Positions 8,860 through 16,946 of a DNA stretch of 64,000 nucleotides are shown here, in pieces. Source of the stretch: Methanosarcina sp. UBA289. Lineage in GTDB: Archaea; Halobacteriota; Methanosarcinia; Methanosarcinales; Methanosarcinaceae. Positions within the stretch are counted from its first letter, which is position 1. Each line of letters starts with the position of its first letter. The stretch spans positions 1 through 64,000 of the forward strand of contig DAKJ01000005.1 of assembly GCA_002496565.1 (NCBI GenBank), written 5' to 3'. The notes under the pieces are model-generated. The model had not been told where the DNA came from. It made no database searches and worked only from the letters and a program-made list of their open reading frames with translations. The position numbers and the translations under genes were made by a program.

Positions 8860-10095
8860 TCATGCCACAGGTAACCCAAGGGAATTAATTTGCCCTATAA
8901 GCTCATTAAAGCTTTTAATTTCCAATTCCAGAACTTCTTCTCTTTTCATTCCTATTGACATTTCGCCGTCTACAGAAAGAAGCTCCGGTCCCCTGCGAAC
9001 AAGCCTATCAACACCGTCTCTTTTAAAGGCCTCTTTAACTTCCATATCATGAGCAAAAGCCCTTCCTGGGATAAAAACAGTCTCGCTTACTTCTGAGAGA
9101 TCCATATTTTTGAGATCCTCAATAGTTATGAGGCATCCGATGTCTTTTTTTGGGGAAACAACATTCACTGAGCCTCCAAGAGCTTCAAAGATTTCCCTCA
9201 GCCTTGGAGCTGCTATCTGGCCTGTAATGACAGTGGCTCTTCTTGTAATTCTCGGAAGTTTTTCTAGGGCTTCGGGAACATTTCGGATAGCAAAAGGAGA
9301 ACCAATTAAGGGATCTTCAAGAGGGGTTCCTGTAATCCTCATGGAAGGGTGCTTTGCTGCAGAATTCCGTACCAATTCTGTGAATTCGTGGATACCGTGT
9401 GGGATTATACCCGGAATGATAGGGGCGTTATTCAGGATAAGCCCATTTTCCGGAAAATTTGCAAACCTCATTAGAATAGCTCCTTTTGCACCCATAGCTT
9501 CAAGGTCACTGAGGGTCTTATCAAGGATCTCTCCATCGTTTACTCCCGGAATGAGTACAATAGCCCCATATACGTCACAATGAGCACAGAAATCTCTAAG
9601 AACTTGTATAGAAGCTTCAGGCTCCGGGTCTTTCATGTACTCAGCTCTTAGAGCCGGATCGGTCGCAAAGACTGTAAAACTTACCTCTGTGACCCCGTGG
9701 TCTATGTAGAAAAGAGCGTCTTCAGGCTTGTTGAAGCCTTTTCCGCTTGTGTATCCCAGGTGTATGGGAGTCTTGAATTGAGACAGGAAAGAAACAAGAT
9801 TCTTCAGTTCGGGGTAACAGCTTAAATCCCCTCCTCCACTGATACTGAATTTTTTTATCTCTCCACTTGCGAAATAGAGTTTTCTTGCAGTTTCTTCCAG
9901 TACCATCTGAAGGGGTTTGAAACCCGAATATGATTCTTTTACACTACGTGTGCAATAGTCACACCCTTTCTTGAAAGGAAGACAATACTTGCAGCCCAAG
10001 GGCTGAACGTCTTTGACCTTTTTAAAATAACAATACTTACAGAAGCCTCTACAGTCTACCCCTGGATTTCCGCCTACATCGACAACTACTTCCAT
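8860..10095 (-). CDS. mmp10: Methyl-coenzyme M reductase arginine methyltransferase, Mmp10 (radical SAM)
   Basis: Mmp10 (methanogenesis marker 10) is a cobalamin-dependent radical SAM enzyme that makes 5-C-methylarginine in the active-site region of McrA. The protein is 411 aa. The N-terminus is very rich in cysteine: CRGFCKYCYFKKVKDV is followed by CKYC, then CDYC. An SGGGDLSCYPEL motif follows near residues 105-116, in the radical SAM core. The C-terminal third fits the Mmp10 family. The gene is divergent from the mcr operon, whose McrA product carries the target arginine (Arg285). The start MEVVVDVGGNPGVD is the usual one for the family. Confidence 0.93.
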   Translation of the reverse strand: MEVVVDVGGNPGVDCRGFCKYCYFKKVKDVQPLGCKYCLPFKKGCDYCTRSVKESYSGFKPLQMVLEETARKLYFASGEIKKFSISGGGDLSCYPELKNLVSFLSQFKTPIHLGYTSGKGFNKPEDALFYIDHGVTEVSFTVFATDPALRAEYMKDPEPEASIQVLRDFCAHCDVYGAIVLIPGVNDGEILDKTLSDLEAMGAKGAILMRFANFPENGLILNNAPIIPGIIPHGIHEFTELVRNSAAKHPSMRITGTPLEDPLIGSPFAIRNVPEALEKLPRITRRATVITGQIAAPRLREIFEALGGSVNVVSPKKDIGCLITIEDLKNMDLSEVSETVFIPGRAFAHDMEVKEAFKRDGVDRLVRRGPELLSVDGEMSIGMKREEVLELEIKSFNELIGQINSLGLPVA

Positions 10096-10514
10096 ATTAA
10101 ACTTTCGTATTACTAGGTATTACTAAATCTTTTTGGTATGACTCTCTGGAAGCAAAATAACATATGAAATAATTTAGTGCAAATTCTCAATCAATTAAGA
10201 AAAAAAATTCATTAAGTATCTTGACATATTCTCTTCGGTCTTTAAGTATTATTAAAACATAATTTTTCCGTTGATATCGTTTTCTTATATATTTTCACAA
10301 AAATAGATTCTATATTAATAAAATATATTTTAAAAAAATGGATGAATTCATTCATCGGAGAACACAAAAGATTTAAGTACCTTCTAAACGAATGAGCTTT
10401 CATTGGGAAAGTGGACACTTAAAAACAGAGCGGTACTTGATTTATTGAGTGCAAAAGCACTCGAGTAGGTGACCAGTCCCAAAATGATTTTAATAAATTA
10501 AGGAGGAAATTAAA
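10096..10514. promoter_or_regulatory. Divergent promoter region of mmp10 and mcrBDCGA with a long mcr leader
   Basis: The 419-base gap holds promoters for both directions. TATA-like stretches are seen at about 10285-10292 (CTTATATA) and 10314-10332 (an AT run with ATATATTT). If the first is used, the mcr mRNA would have a leader of about 200 bases. The leader contains a perfect hairpin at 10447-10462. AGGAGG at 10501-10506 serves the GTG of mcrB. No open frame is supported here. Confidence 0.5.
10447..10462 (+). promoter_or_regulatory. Hairpin in the mcr leader
   Basis: GAGTGC-AAAA-GCACTC forms a perfect 6-bp stem with a four-base loop, about 40 bases before the mcrB ribosome binding site. 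No T-tract follows, so it is not a terminator. mRNA stabilisation or processing are possible roles; this is inference. Confidence 0.4.
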
Positions 10515-11819
10515 GTGTCTGACACAGTAGACATCTACGACGACAGAGGAAAACTGCTCGAGAGCAATGTCGACATTATGAGCCTTGCTCCAACAAGAAA
10601 CGCAGCAATTAAAAAGATCATCATGGACACCAAGAGGTCCGTTGCAGTCAACCTCGCAGGTATCCAGGGTGCACTTGCCAGCGGCAAGATGGGCGGAAAG
10701 GGCCGTCAGATCTTAGGCCGTGGACTTAACTATGACCTTGTAGGCAATGCTGATGCAATTGCAGAAAATGTTAAAAAATTCGTCCAGGTTGATGAAGGCG
10801 ACGACACCAACATCATCAAAGTCAAGGGTGGAAAGAGCCTTCTGATCCAGTCTCCACAGTCCAGGATGATTGCAGGTGCCGACTTCATGTCCGCAACCAC
10901 AGTTGGTGCAGCAGCTGTCACCCAGACTATTCTGGACATGTTTGGAACCGACCCATATGATGCTCCTATCGTAAAGGCTGCCGTCTGGGGAAGCTACCCA
11001 CAGACAATGGATCTCATGGGAGGACAGGTTCAGGGTATTCTCAGTATCCCCCAGAACAACGAAGGTCTTGGCTTCTCCCTCAGAAATATCATGGCCAACC
11101 ACGTTGCAGCAATTTCCAACAGGAATGCAATGAACGCATCAGCTCTCTCTTCAATCTACGAGCAGGCTGGTATCTTCGAGATGGGCGGAGCAGTAGGCAT
11201 GTTCGAGAGACATCAGCTCCTCGGTCTTGCATACCAGGGTCTTAACGGTAACAACCTCTTATATGACATTGTAAAGGAAAACGGTAAAGACGGTACCATT
11301 GGAACCGTTATCGAGTCCGTTGTTCGCAGGGCACTTGAAGACGGTATTATCTCTGTTGACAAGACTGCTCCTTCTGGATACAACTTCTACAAAGCAAACG
11401 ACGTTCCAATGTGGAATGCCTGTGCAGCAGTCGGTACTCTTGCAGCTACTCTCGTGAACTGTGGTGCAGGCCGTGCAGCTCAGAACGTTTCCTCAACACT
11501 TCTCTACTTCAACGATATCCTTGAAAAGGAAACCGGTCTTCCAGGATGCGACTACGGTAAAGTAGAGGGTACCGCAGTAGGGTTCTCATTCTTCAGCCAC
11601 TCCATTTATGGTGGCGGTGGGCCTGGTGTCTTCAACGGTAACCACGTCGTTACTAGGCACTCCAGAGGATTCGCAATCCCCTGTGTATGCGCAGCAGTAG
11701 CACTGGATGCAGGCACTCAGATGTTCACAATCGAATCAACATCCGGCCTGATTGGTGACGTGTTTGGTTCAATACCAGAATTCCGCGAGCCGATTAAGGC
11801 AGTTGCAGGAGCGCTCTAA
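10515..11819 (+). CDS. mcrB: Methyl-coenzyme M reductase, beta subunit
   Basis: McrB is the beta subunit of the alpha2-beta2-gamma2 enzyme that forms methane from methyl-coenzyme M and coenzyme B using Ni-containing F430. The 434-aa product starts with the typical MSDTVDIYDDRGKLLESNV and carries the conserved MGGAVGMFERHQLLGLAYQG and YGGGGPGVFNGNHVVTRHSR regions that border the F430 pocket. The start is GTG at 10515 with AGGAGG at 10501-10506. It opens the five-gene mcr operon. Codon use is biased toward optimal codons, as expected for one of the most abundant proteins in a methanogen. Confidence 0.98.
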   Translation: MSDTVDIYDDRGKLLESNVDIMSLAPTRNAAIKKIIMDTKRSVAVNLAGIQGALASGKMGGKGRQILGRGLNYDLVGNADAIAENVKKFVQVDEGDDTNIIKVKGGKSLLIQSPQSRMIAGADFMSATTVGAAAVTQTILDMFGTDPYDAPIVKAAVWGSYPQTMDLMGGQVQGILSIPQNNEGLGFSLRNIMANHVAAISNRNAMNASALSSIYEQAGIFEMGGAVGMFERHQLLGLAYQGLNGNNLLYDIVKENGKDGTIGTVIESVVRRALEDGIISVDKTAPSGYNFYKANDVPMWNACAAVGTLAATLVNCGAGRAAQNVSSTLLYFNDILEKETGLPGCDYGKVEGTAVGFSFFSHSIYGGGGPGVFNGNHVVTRHSRGFAIPCVCAAVALDAGTQMFTIESTSGLIGDVFGSIPEFREPIKAVAGAL

Positions 11820-11843
11820 GCATATAGTTCAAAAGGTCTAACG

Positions 11844-12359
11844 ATGTCAGACTCTGCTTCAAATATAGAAGATTCTATTCAAATCGAAATCTTTCCCAGT
11901 AGAATCCTATCCCCTGAGACAGCTCAGAAGATTATAGCTGAGATTTACAAAGTGGATGGGGTGATCCGCGTTATGGTGCAAGGCAACAGACTGCCTGATA
12001 AGGTGTCTGCTGGCCCCGGCACCGGGGAAAAAGTGGAACATCCACTGAGAAAGCCCATTCAGATTGGAGATCAGGTTATTGAATTGAAGATCTGTGTGGG
12101 CAGGATCAGAGTTGAACTTTCAAACGCCGAAGCTAAAGAACAGATCAGGGAAGTATGCGAAAAATTGCTCCCATTCCCCTTTGAATTCAGGGAAGGACAT
12201 TTCCTCAGGAAAAAGCCTACTGTAACTGACTATGCTAAACTTGGTCCTGAAGCAGACCCCAGGTTGCTTGGTATGGTAGATCCTAAAGCCAAGACAGACC
12301 AGCTCATCTTTATTGAGAAACAAGAGAAGCAAGAAGAGAAAAAAAACAAAGATGAGTGA
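11844..12359 (+). CDS. mcrD: Methyl-coenzyme M reductase operon protein D
   Basis: McrD is a 171-aa accessory protein encoded in the mcr operon. It is not part of the mature enzyme and is thought to act in MCR assembly or delivery of F430 to the apoenzyme. The sequence has the family features IEIFPSRILSPETAQKI near the N-terminus and TVTDYAKLGPEADPRLLGMVDP near residues 135-156. The last 20 residues form a highly charged tail (EKQEKQEEKKNKDE). It begins 24 bases after mcrB and is followed within 6 bases by mcrC. Confidence 0.95.
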   Translation: MSDSASNIEDSIQIEIFPSRILSPETAQKIIAEIYKVDGVIRVMVQGNRLPDKVSAGPGTGEKVEHPLRKPIQIGDQVIELKICVGRIRVELSNAEAKEQIREVCEKLLPFPFEFREGHFLRKKPTVTDYAKLGPEADPRLLGMVDPKAKTDQLIFIEKQEKQEEKKNKDE

Positions 12360-12365
12360 AAAAGT

Positions 12366-12986
12366 ATGATGATCGATCGGGAAACACAGGTAGTCGATTG
12401 CCGATGCGGCGCAGGACTTGGTAAAGGAGGAGGGCTTGCTCAGCGAGGTACTCTCTCAGAAGCCGGCCGTGCTGAGGTAGTAGCTATTGCTATGAGTCCC
12501 GGCCAGAGACATATCACAAAACCGGTATGTGAGATCACATATGGAATGAGGAAAGAAAACATTCAGGTAAGTGTGTTGGTACTCTACTCAGGTTCCGGAA
12601 TTCCTGAATCAGGTATGAGAACAGGATCTTTTGTACTGAGTCCGGTAGAAGTCGCACAGATTGAAATGCACAAACTGGCTGTTATTCACCTCGGAAATAT
12701 CAAGGACCATGTGATTAGAAAGGCAAGGGAAATCCTGAGCCAGGCTAATATTCCGGCGATTGTAGTCAGCCAGATCCCAGTAGATTTTGAGGATTTTGCA
12801 GAGGCAGGAGTAAAGACAAGATTAGTGATGCCAAGGGATGAAAATATTCGTACAAAGGGAATTGTGATGGATATGGTGAGCGGAGTTACACGTGGTGATT
12901 CCTGTCCCAGGGACAAGCTAAATCTGATCATTAAATACGTCAAGACTACATTAGACCAGTTAGAAGATCATAAAGGAGTTGCATGA
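12366..12986 (+). CDS. mcrC: Methyl-coenzyme M reductase operon protein C
   Basis: McrC is a 206-aa accessory protein found in the MCR activation complex, which reduces the Ni of F430 with ATP-dependent electron-transfer components. The N-terminus has the family signature VVDCRCGAGLGKGGGLAQRGT (starting near residue 9), followed by VVAIAMSPGQRHITKPVCEIT. Two adjacent ATG codons (12366 and 12369) could serve as start. The stop at 12984-12986 is one base before the mcrG ATG, so translation is probably coupled. Confidence 0.95.
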   Translation: MMIDRETQVVDCRCGAGLGKGGGLAQRGTLSEAGRAEVVAIAMSPGQRHITKPVCEITYGMRKENIQVSVLVLYSGSGIPESGMRTGSFVLSPVEVAQIEMHKLAVIHLGNIKDHVIRKAREILSQANIPAIVVSQIPVDFEDFAEAGVKTRLVMPRDENIRTKGIVMDMVSGVTRGDSCPRDKLNLIIKYVKTTLDQLEDHKGVA

Positions 12987-12987
12987 G

Positions 12988-13740
12988 ATGGCTTACGAAA
13001 GACAATTTTATCCAGGCGCAACATCAGTTGCCGCTAACAGAAGAAAACACATGTCTGGAAAACTTGAGAAACTCAGAGAAATTTCAGACGAAGATTTAAC
13101 TGCAGTTCTCGGACACCGTGCCCCAGGGAGCGACTACCCAAGCACCCACCCACCACTTGCAGAAATGGGAGAGCCTGCCTGCTCGACCCGCGAGAATGTT
13201 GATGCTACCCCCGGTGCAAAGGCCGGTGACAGAGTCAGGTACGTCCAGTTTTCTGACTCAATGTACAACGCGCCTGCAACCCCATACTTCAGATCATACT
13301 TCGCAGCAATCAACTTCAGAGGTGTAGACCCAGGTACTCTTTCCGGCCGTCAGATTGTTGAAGCCCGTGAAAGAGATATGGAACAGTGCGCAAAGGTTCA
13401 GATGGAAACCGAAATTACTGACCATGCACTCGCAGGTATGCGTGGTGCAACTGTGCACGGTCACTCTGTCCGTCTCCAGGAAGACGGTGTAATGTTCGAC
13501 ATGCTCGACAGGAGAAGACTTGAGAACGGCACCATCATAATGGATAAAGATCAGGTTGCAATTCCACTCGACAGGAAAGTAGACCTCGGCAAACCCATGT
13601 CCAGTGAAGAAGCCGCAAAGAGAACCACCATTTACCGTGTGGACAATGTAGCCTTCAGGGACGATGCAGAAGTCATTGAATGGGTACACAGGATATTCGA
13701 TAAGAGAACAATATACGGATTCCAGCCGAAGGTGAGGTGA
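12988..13740 (+). CDS. mcrG: Methyl-coenzyme M reductase, gamma subunit
   Basis: McrG is the gamma subunit of MCR, 250 aa from the ATG at 12988 (MAYERQFYPGATSVAANRR). An in-frame upstream codon at 12979 is not needed, because GGAG at 12975-12978 is well placed for 12988. The conserved stretches GHRAPGSDYPSTHPPLAEMG and GMRGATVHGHSVRLQEDG are present, the second close to the F430 pocket in known structures. The gene abuts mcrC and is followed within 5 bases by mcrA. Confidence 0.97.
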   Translation: MAYERQFYPGATSVAANRRKHMSGKLEKLREISDEDLTAVLGHRAPGSDYPSTHPPLAEMGEPACSTRENVDATPGAKAGDRVRYVQFSDSMYNAPATPYFRSYFAAINFRGVDPGTLSGRQIVEARERDMEQCAKVQMETEITDHALAGMRGATVHGHSVRLQEDGVMFDMLDRRRLENGTIIMDKDQVAIPLDRKVDLGKPMSSEEAAKRTTIYRVDNVAFRDDAEVIEWVHRIFDKRTIYGFQPKVR

Positions 13741-13745
13741 TCACA

Positions 13746-15458
13746 ATGGCAGCAGACATTTTCTCAAAATTTAAAAACTCAATGGAAGTCAAATTCGCAC
13801 AGGAATTTGGTTCAAACAAGCAGGTTGGCGGGGATATCACCGGCAAGACTGAAAAGTTCCTGAGGTTAGGCCCTGAGCAGGACCCCAGAAAGGTCGAAAT
13901 GATTAAAGCCGGTAAGGAAATCGCAGAGAAGAGAGGCATTGCATTCTACAACCCAATGATGCACTCCGGTGCTCCTCTCGGTCAGCGTGCAATCACTCCT
14001 TACACCATTTCCGGCACCGACATTGTTGCAGAACCTGATGACCTCCATTACGTCAACAACGCTGCAATGCAGCAGATGTGGGATGATATCAGGAGAACCT
14101 GCGTTGTCGGTCTTGACATGGCTCACGAGACCCTCGAGAAGAGGCTGGGTAAGGAAGTTACTCCTGAAACCATCAACCACTACCTTGAAGTCCTTAACCA
14201 TGCCATGCCCGGTGCAGCAGTGGTTCAGGAAATGATGGTTGAAACTCACCCTGCCCTTGTTGACGACTGTTACGTGAAAGTTTTCACAGGCGATGACGCC
14301 CTTGCAGACGAAATCGACAAGCAATATCTTATTGACATCAACAAGGAGTTCTCTGAAGAACAGGCAGCCCAGATTAAGGCATCCATCGGCAAGACTTCCT
14401 GGCAGGCAATCCACATCCCAACAATTGTTTCCAGAACAACTGATGGTGCTCAGACCACCAGGTGGGCAGCTATGCAGATTGGTATGTCCTTCATCTCTGC
14501 ATACGCAATGTGCGCTGGTGAAGCAGCTGTCGCTGACCTGTCATTCGCTGCAAAACACGCAGCTGCAGTTTCCATGGGTGAAATGCTCCCAGCAAGGCGT
14601 GCACGTGGACCAAACGAGCCCGGTGGACTTTCCTTCGGTCACCTCTCAGACATTATCCAGACAAGCCGTATCTCTGAAGACCCAGCAAAGATCGCCCTTG
14701 AAGTCGTCGGTGCAGGCTGTATGCTCTACGACCAGATCTGGCTCGGCTCCTACATGTCCGGTGGTGTCGGATTCACACAGTATGCAACAGCTGCATACAC
14801 TGATGACATCCTCGACAACAACGTGTACTATGACGTTGACTACATCAACGACAAATACAACGGTGCTGCAAACGTCGGCAAGGACAACAAGATAAAGGCA
14901 ACTCTCGACGTCGTAAAGGACATCGCAACTGAGTCTACACTATACGGTATCGAGACCTACGAGAAGTTCCCGACTGCCCTTGAAGACCACTTTGGTGGTT
15001 CCCAGAGAGCAACCGTGCTCGCAGCCGCAGCCGGTGTCGCAACTGCACTTGCAACAGCAAACGCAAACGCTGGTCTTTCTGGCTGGTACCTCTCCATGTA
15101 TCTGCACAAGGAAGCATGGGGCCGTCTCGGATTCTTCGGATACGACCTGCAGGACCAGTGTGGTGCCGCAAACGTTCTGTCCTACCAGGGCGACGAAGGT
15201 CTTCCAGACGAACTCCGTGGTCCAAACTACCCCAACTACGCAATGAACGTCGGTCACCAGGGTGGATACGCAGGTATCGCTCAGGCTGCTCACTCAGGCC
15301 GTGGAGACGCATTCACCGTCAACCCACTCATTAAGGTCTGCTTCGCTGACGACCTCCTGCCCTTCAACTTCGCTGAGCCCAGGAGAGAGTTCGGTCGCGG
15401 CGCCATGAGAGAGTTCGTGCCTGCTGGTGAGAGATCCCTCGTCATTCCAGCAAAATAA
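13746..15458 (+). CDS. mcrA: Methyl-coenzyme M reductase, alpha subunit
   Basis: McrA is the catalytic alpha subunit. From the ATG at 13746 it is 570 aa. With this start the residues modified in Methanosarcina fall at the expected numbers: His271 (N-methylhistidine), Arg285 (5-C-methylarginine, the Mmp10 product) in MLPARRARGPNEPGG, and Gly465 (thioglycine) with Cys472 (S-methylcysteine) in FFGYDLQDQCGAAN. The family hallmark LGFFGYDLQDQCG is intact. A start 9 bases upstream (13737) would break this numbering and overlap mcrG. It is the last gene of the operon and is followed by a hairpin terminator. The many open frames seen antisense to mcrA reflect its codon bias and are not genes. Confidence 0.99.
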   Translation: MAADIFSKFKNSMEVKFAQEFGSNKQVGGDITGKTEKFLRLGPEQDPRKVEMIKAGKEIAEKRGIAFYNPMMHSGAPLGQRAITPYTISGTDIVAEPDDLHYVNNAAMQQMWDDIRRTCVVGLDMAHETLEKRLGKEVTPETINHYLEVLNHAMPGAAVVQEMMVETHPALVDDCYVKVFTGDDALADEIDKQYLIDINKEFSEEQAAQIKASIGKTSWQAIHIPTIVSRTTDGAQTTRWAAMQIGMSFISAYAMCAGEAAVADLSFAAKHAAAVSMGEMLPARRARGPNEPGGLSFGHLSDIIQTSRISEDPAKIALEVVGAGCMLYDQIWLGSYMSGGVGFTQYATAAYTDDILDNNVYYDVDYINDKYNGAANVGKDNKIKATLDVVKDIATESTLYGIETYEKFPTALEDHFGGSQRATVLAAAAGVATALATANANAGLSGWYLSMYLHKEAWGRLGFFGYDLQDQCGAANVLSYQGDEGLPDELRGPNYPNYAMNVGHQGGYAGIAQAAHSGRGDAFTVNPLIKVCFADDLLPFNFAEPRREFGRGAMREFVPAGERSLVIPAK

Positions 15459-15486
15459 ACTCAATAACTGAATATTCTAAAACAGA

Positions 15487-15509
15487 GTAGGCCTTCTGGC
15501 CTACTTTTT
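15487..15509 (+). terminator. Hairpin plus T-tract terminator of the mcr operon
   Basis: A perfect 7-bp stem, GTAGGCC (15487-15493) and GGCCTAC (15498-15504), with a TTCT loop is followed at once by five T residues and a further T-rich run. It lies 28 bases after the mcrA stop, between the convergent mcrA and nitrogenase-like genes. Confidence 0.85.
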
Positions 15510-15659
15510 GTCTCTTTTTCTATCTGTTTTTTCGTATGATTTTTCCAGAAACCCTTAGAGCCTATTCAAAAAATCCTGTTGCTCTAAATGCTATTTCTCT
15601 GTTATTTTCTCAGCACTTCAATAGTTTTCTTCTCTTTCCTGCCCTTCAAATATAGATTT

Positions 15660-16946
15660 TCATTTGGAGCGCAGTCCGTTAATGATTTCTTCTATAAGAA
15701 GAAGTGCACCTGAAACTCCCAAATATGTCTTCGGGATTATATGGATGTAGCCTTCTTCCGGAAGGGTTATTTCGATACAAGCTTTGCAACATCCCTTTGC
15801 TTTTAAAAGCTGAAGGGTGGGGCTGTCAGCAAAAGCAATATCAACTGATTCAAGGGAAGGATCTCTATCCCAGGCTTCGCAAAATCCTTTTTCCTCCAGA
15901 AACGCCTTGAGAGATCCTGTTATTTCAGGATCGCTTCCGGGAAGCAGTTTTACTGCAAAGGGAGCCATTCCCAGGTAGGAGTAAAGCCATTGTGTAAGAG
16001 GGTAGGCAAGGGAGCTTTCGGCACGGATTGAAAAGCTGGCTCCTTTGGGGAGACCCGAGTAAGAGTAGAAACGCGAAATCTGCCGGTAACTGGCTTTTCT
16101 GGCTTTCTGGATTTCTGCAAGGGCAGGTGCAGGGTCGATATTCAGGACAGTTGCAACTTCTCTCAGCAGGCTTTCACTCGCATCAAACCCTATGGGAGCT
16201 CCAAGAGGAGAAAAAACAGCAGAGGTCCCAAAGCTCTCTCTGTACCATTCTGCAATCCTTCTGCCGTATTCGGGGAAAAGAACGATATTACAGGCTGCAT
16301 CGCCTGACTCCCGAATTTCTTCAAGGGAAGTTCCGGCAAGGAAAACTGCCCCCACTTCCAGGCCTAGGAAAGCAAGGAGCCGCTTCATTTCTGCAACCGA
16401 CCCTTCCCAATGCTTGTGGAGCAGGGAAAGTCCTATCAGATTCACTTTTTTAGGGTTTCTTGGGCGATGGATGGACCGGAGTTTCATGTTCTCGAGGAGA
16501 GCAAGAGCGACATTTTCAAATCCCCTGGCTGCTGGAAGGGAAAAACCCGGGTTTTCCACCACAAAGCAGCGGTTCTGCATTCCTGCTTTTTTGATTACAC
16601 TCTCCAAGTCGTCTCCCACAAGGCTTGCTCCAGGGGAATTTAGCACCATAAGCAAGCCTTTTTCTTTTGCTGCTATTGTCGTAAGCGCCCTTTCAAATTT
16701 TTCAAGGGAACCCCGAATGTAGTCTTCCCCGTCCAGGCCAGTGCAGGGGACTCTAGGCTGACCGAAATAGAACTCGTCCTGAAACGCCAGGGGGTCATGG
16801 GAACCTTCCCTGGGAAACTGCCTATCCGAGAGAAAACTGTGGTATAACTTACATCCTATAGGGCCATTAAGGATAACAGCCGCGTCCTTGATTCCTTCTA
16901 CCGCTAGGATAGAACCCGTAAAGGCGTCAGGGGAAAAAATCAACAT
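15660..16946 (-). CDS. Nitrogenase component 1-like protein (NifK/NifN/BchB-like partner)
   Basis: This 428-aa protein has the fold signatures of nitrogenase component 1 subunits. Near the N-terminus are LNGPIGCKLYH (Cys32) and GQPRVPCTGLDGED (Cys68), at the positions of two P-cluster cysteines. At the third position, NSPGASLVGDDLES, the usual cysteine is replaced (Pro105 in my alignment), although the GDD motif is kept. It therefore resembles a NifK/NifN-type subunit with an altered cluster site. It overlaps the upstream NifH-NifD fusion gene by one base (TAATG) and has a strong GGAGGTG site inside the end of that gene, so the two are translationally coupled and probably form a complex. It is not CfbD of F430 synthesis as usually organised. 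The substrate is unknown. Confidence 0.75.
   Translation of the reverse strand: MLIFSPDAFTGSILAVEGIKDAAVILNGPIGCKLYHSFLSDRQFPREGSHDPLAFQDEFYFGQPRVPCTGLDGEDYIRGSLEKFERALTTIAAKEKGLLMVLNSPGASLVGDDLESVIKKAGMQNRCFVVENPGFSLPAARGFENVALALLENMKLRSIHRPRNPKKVNLIGLSLLHKHWEGSVAEMKRLLAFLGLEVGAVFLAGTSLEEIRESGDAACNIVLFPEYGRRIAEWYRESFGTSAVFSPLGAPIGFDASESLLREVATVLNIDPAPALAEIQKARKASYRQISRFYSYSGLPKGASFSIRAESSLAYPLTQWLYSYLGMAPFAVKLLPGSDPEITGSLKAFLEEKGFCEAWDRDPSLESVDIAFADSPTLQLLKAKGCCKACIEITLPEEGYIHIIPKTYLGVSGALLLIEEIINGLRSK

Noticed and set aside
14293..15334. Several long open frames in other frames and on the opposite strand within mcrA
   Set aside because: They arise from the strong codon bias of mcrA and have no independent start signals; mcrA itself is certain.
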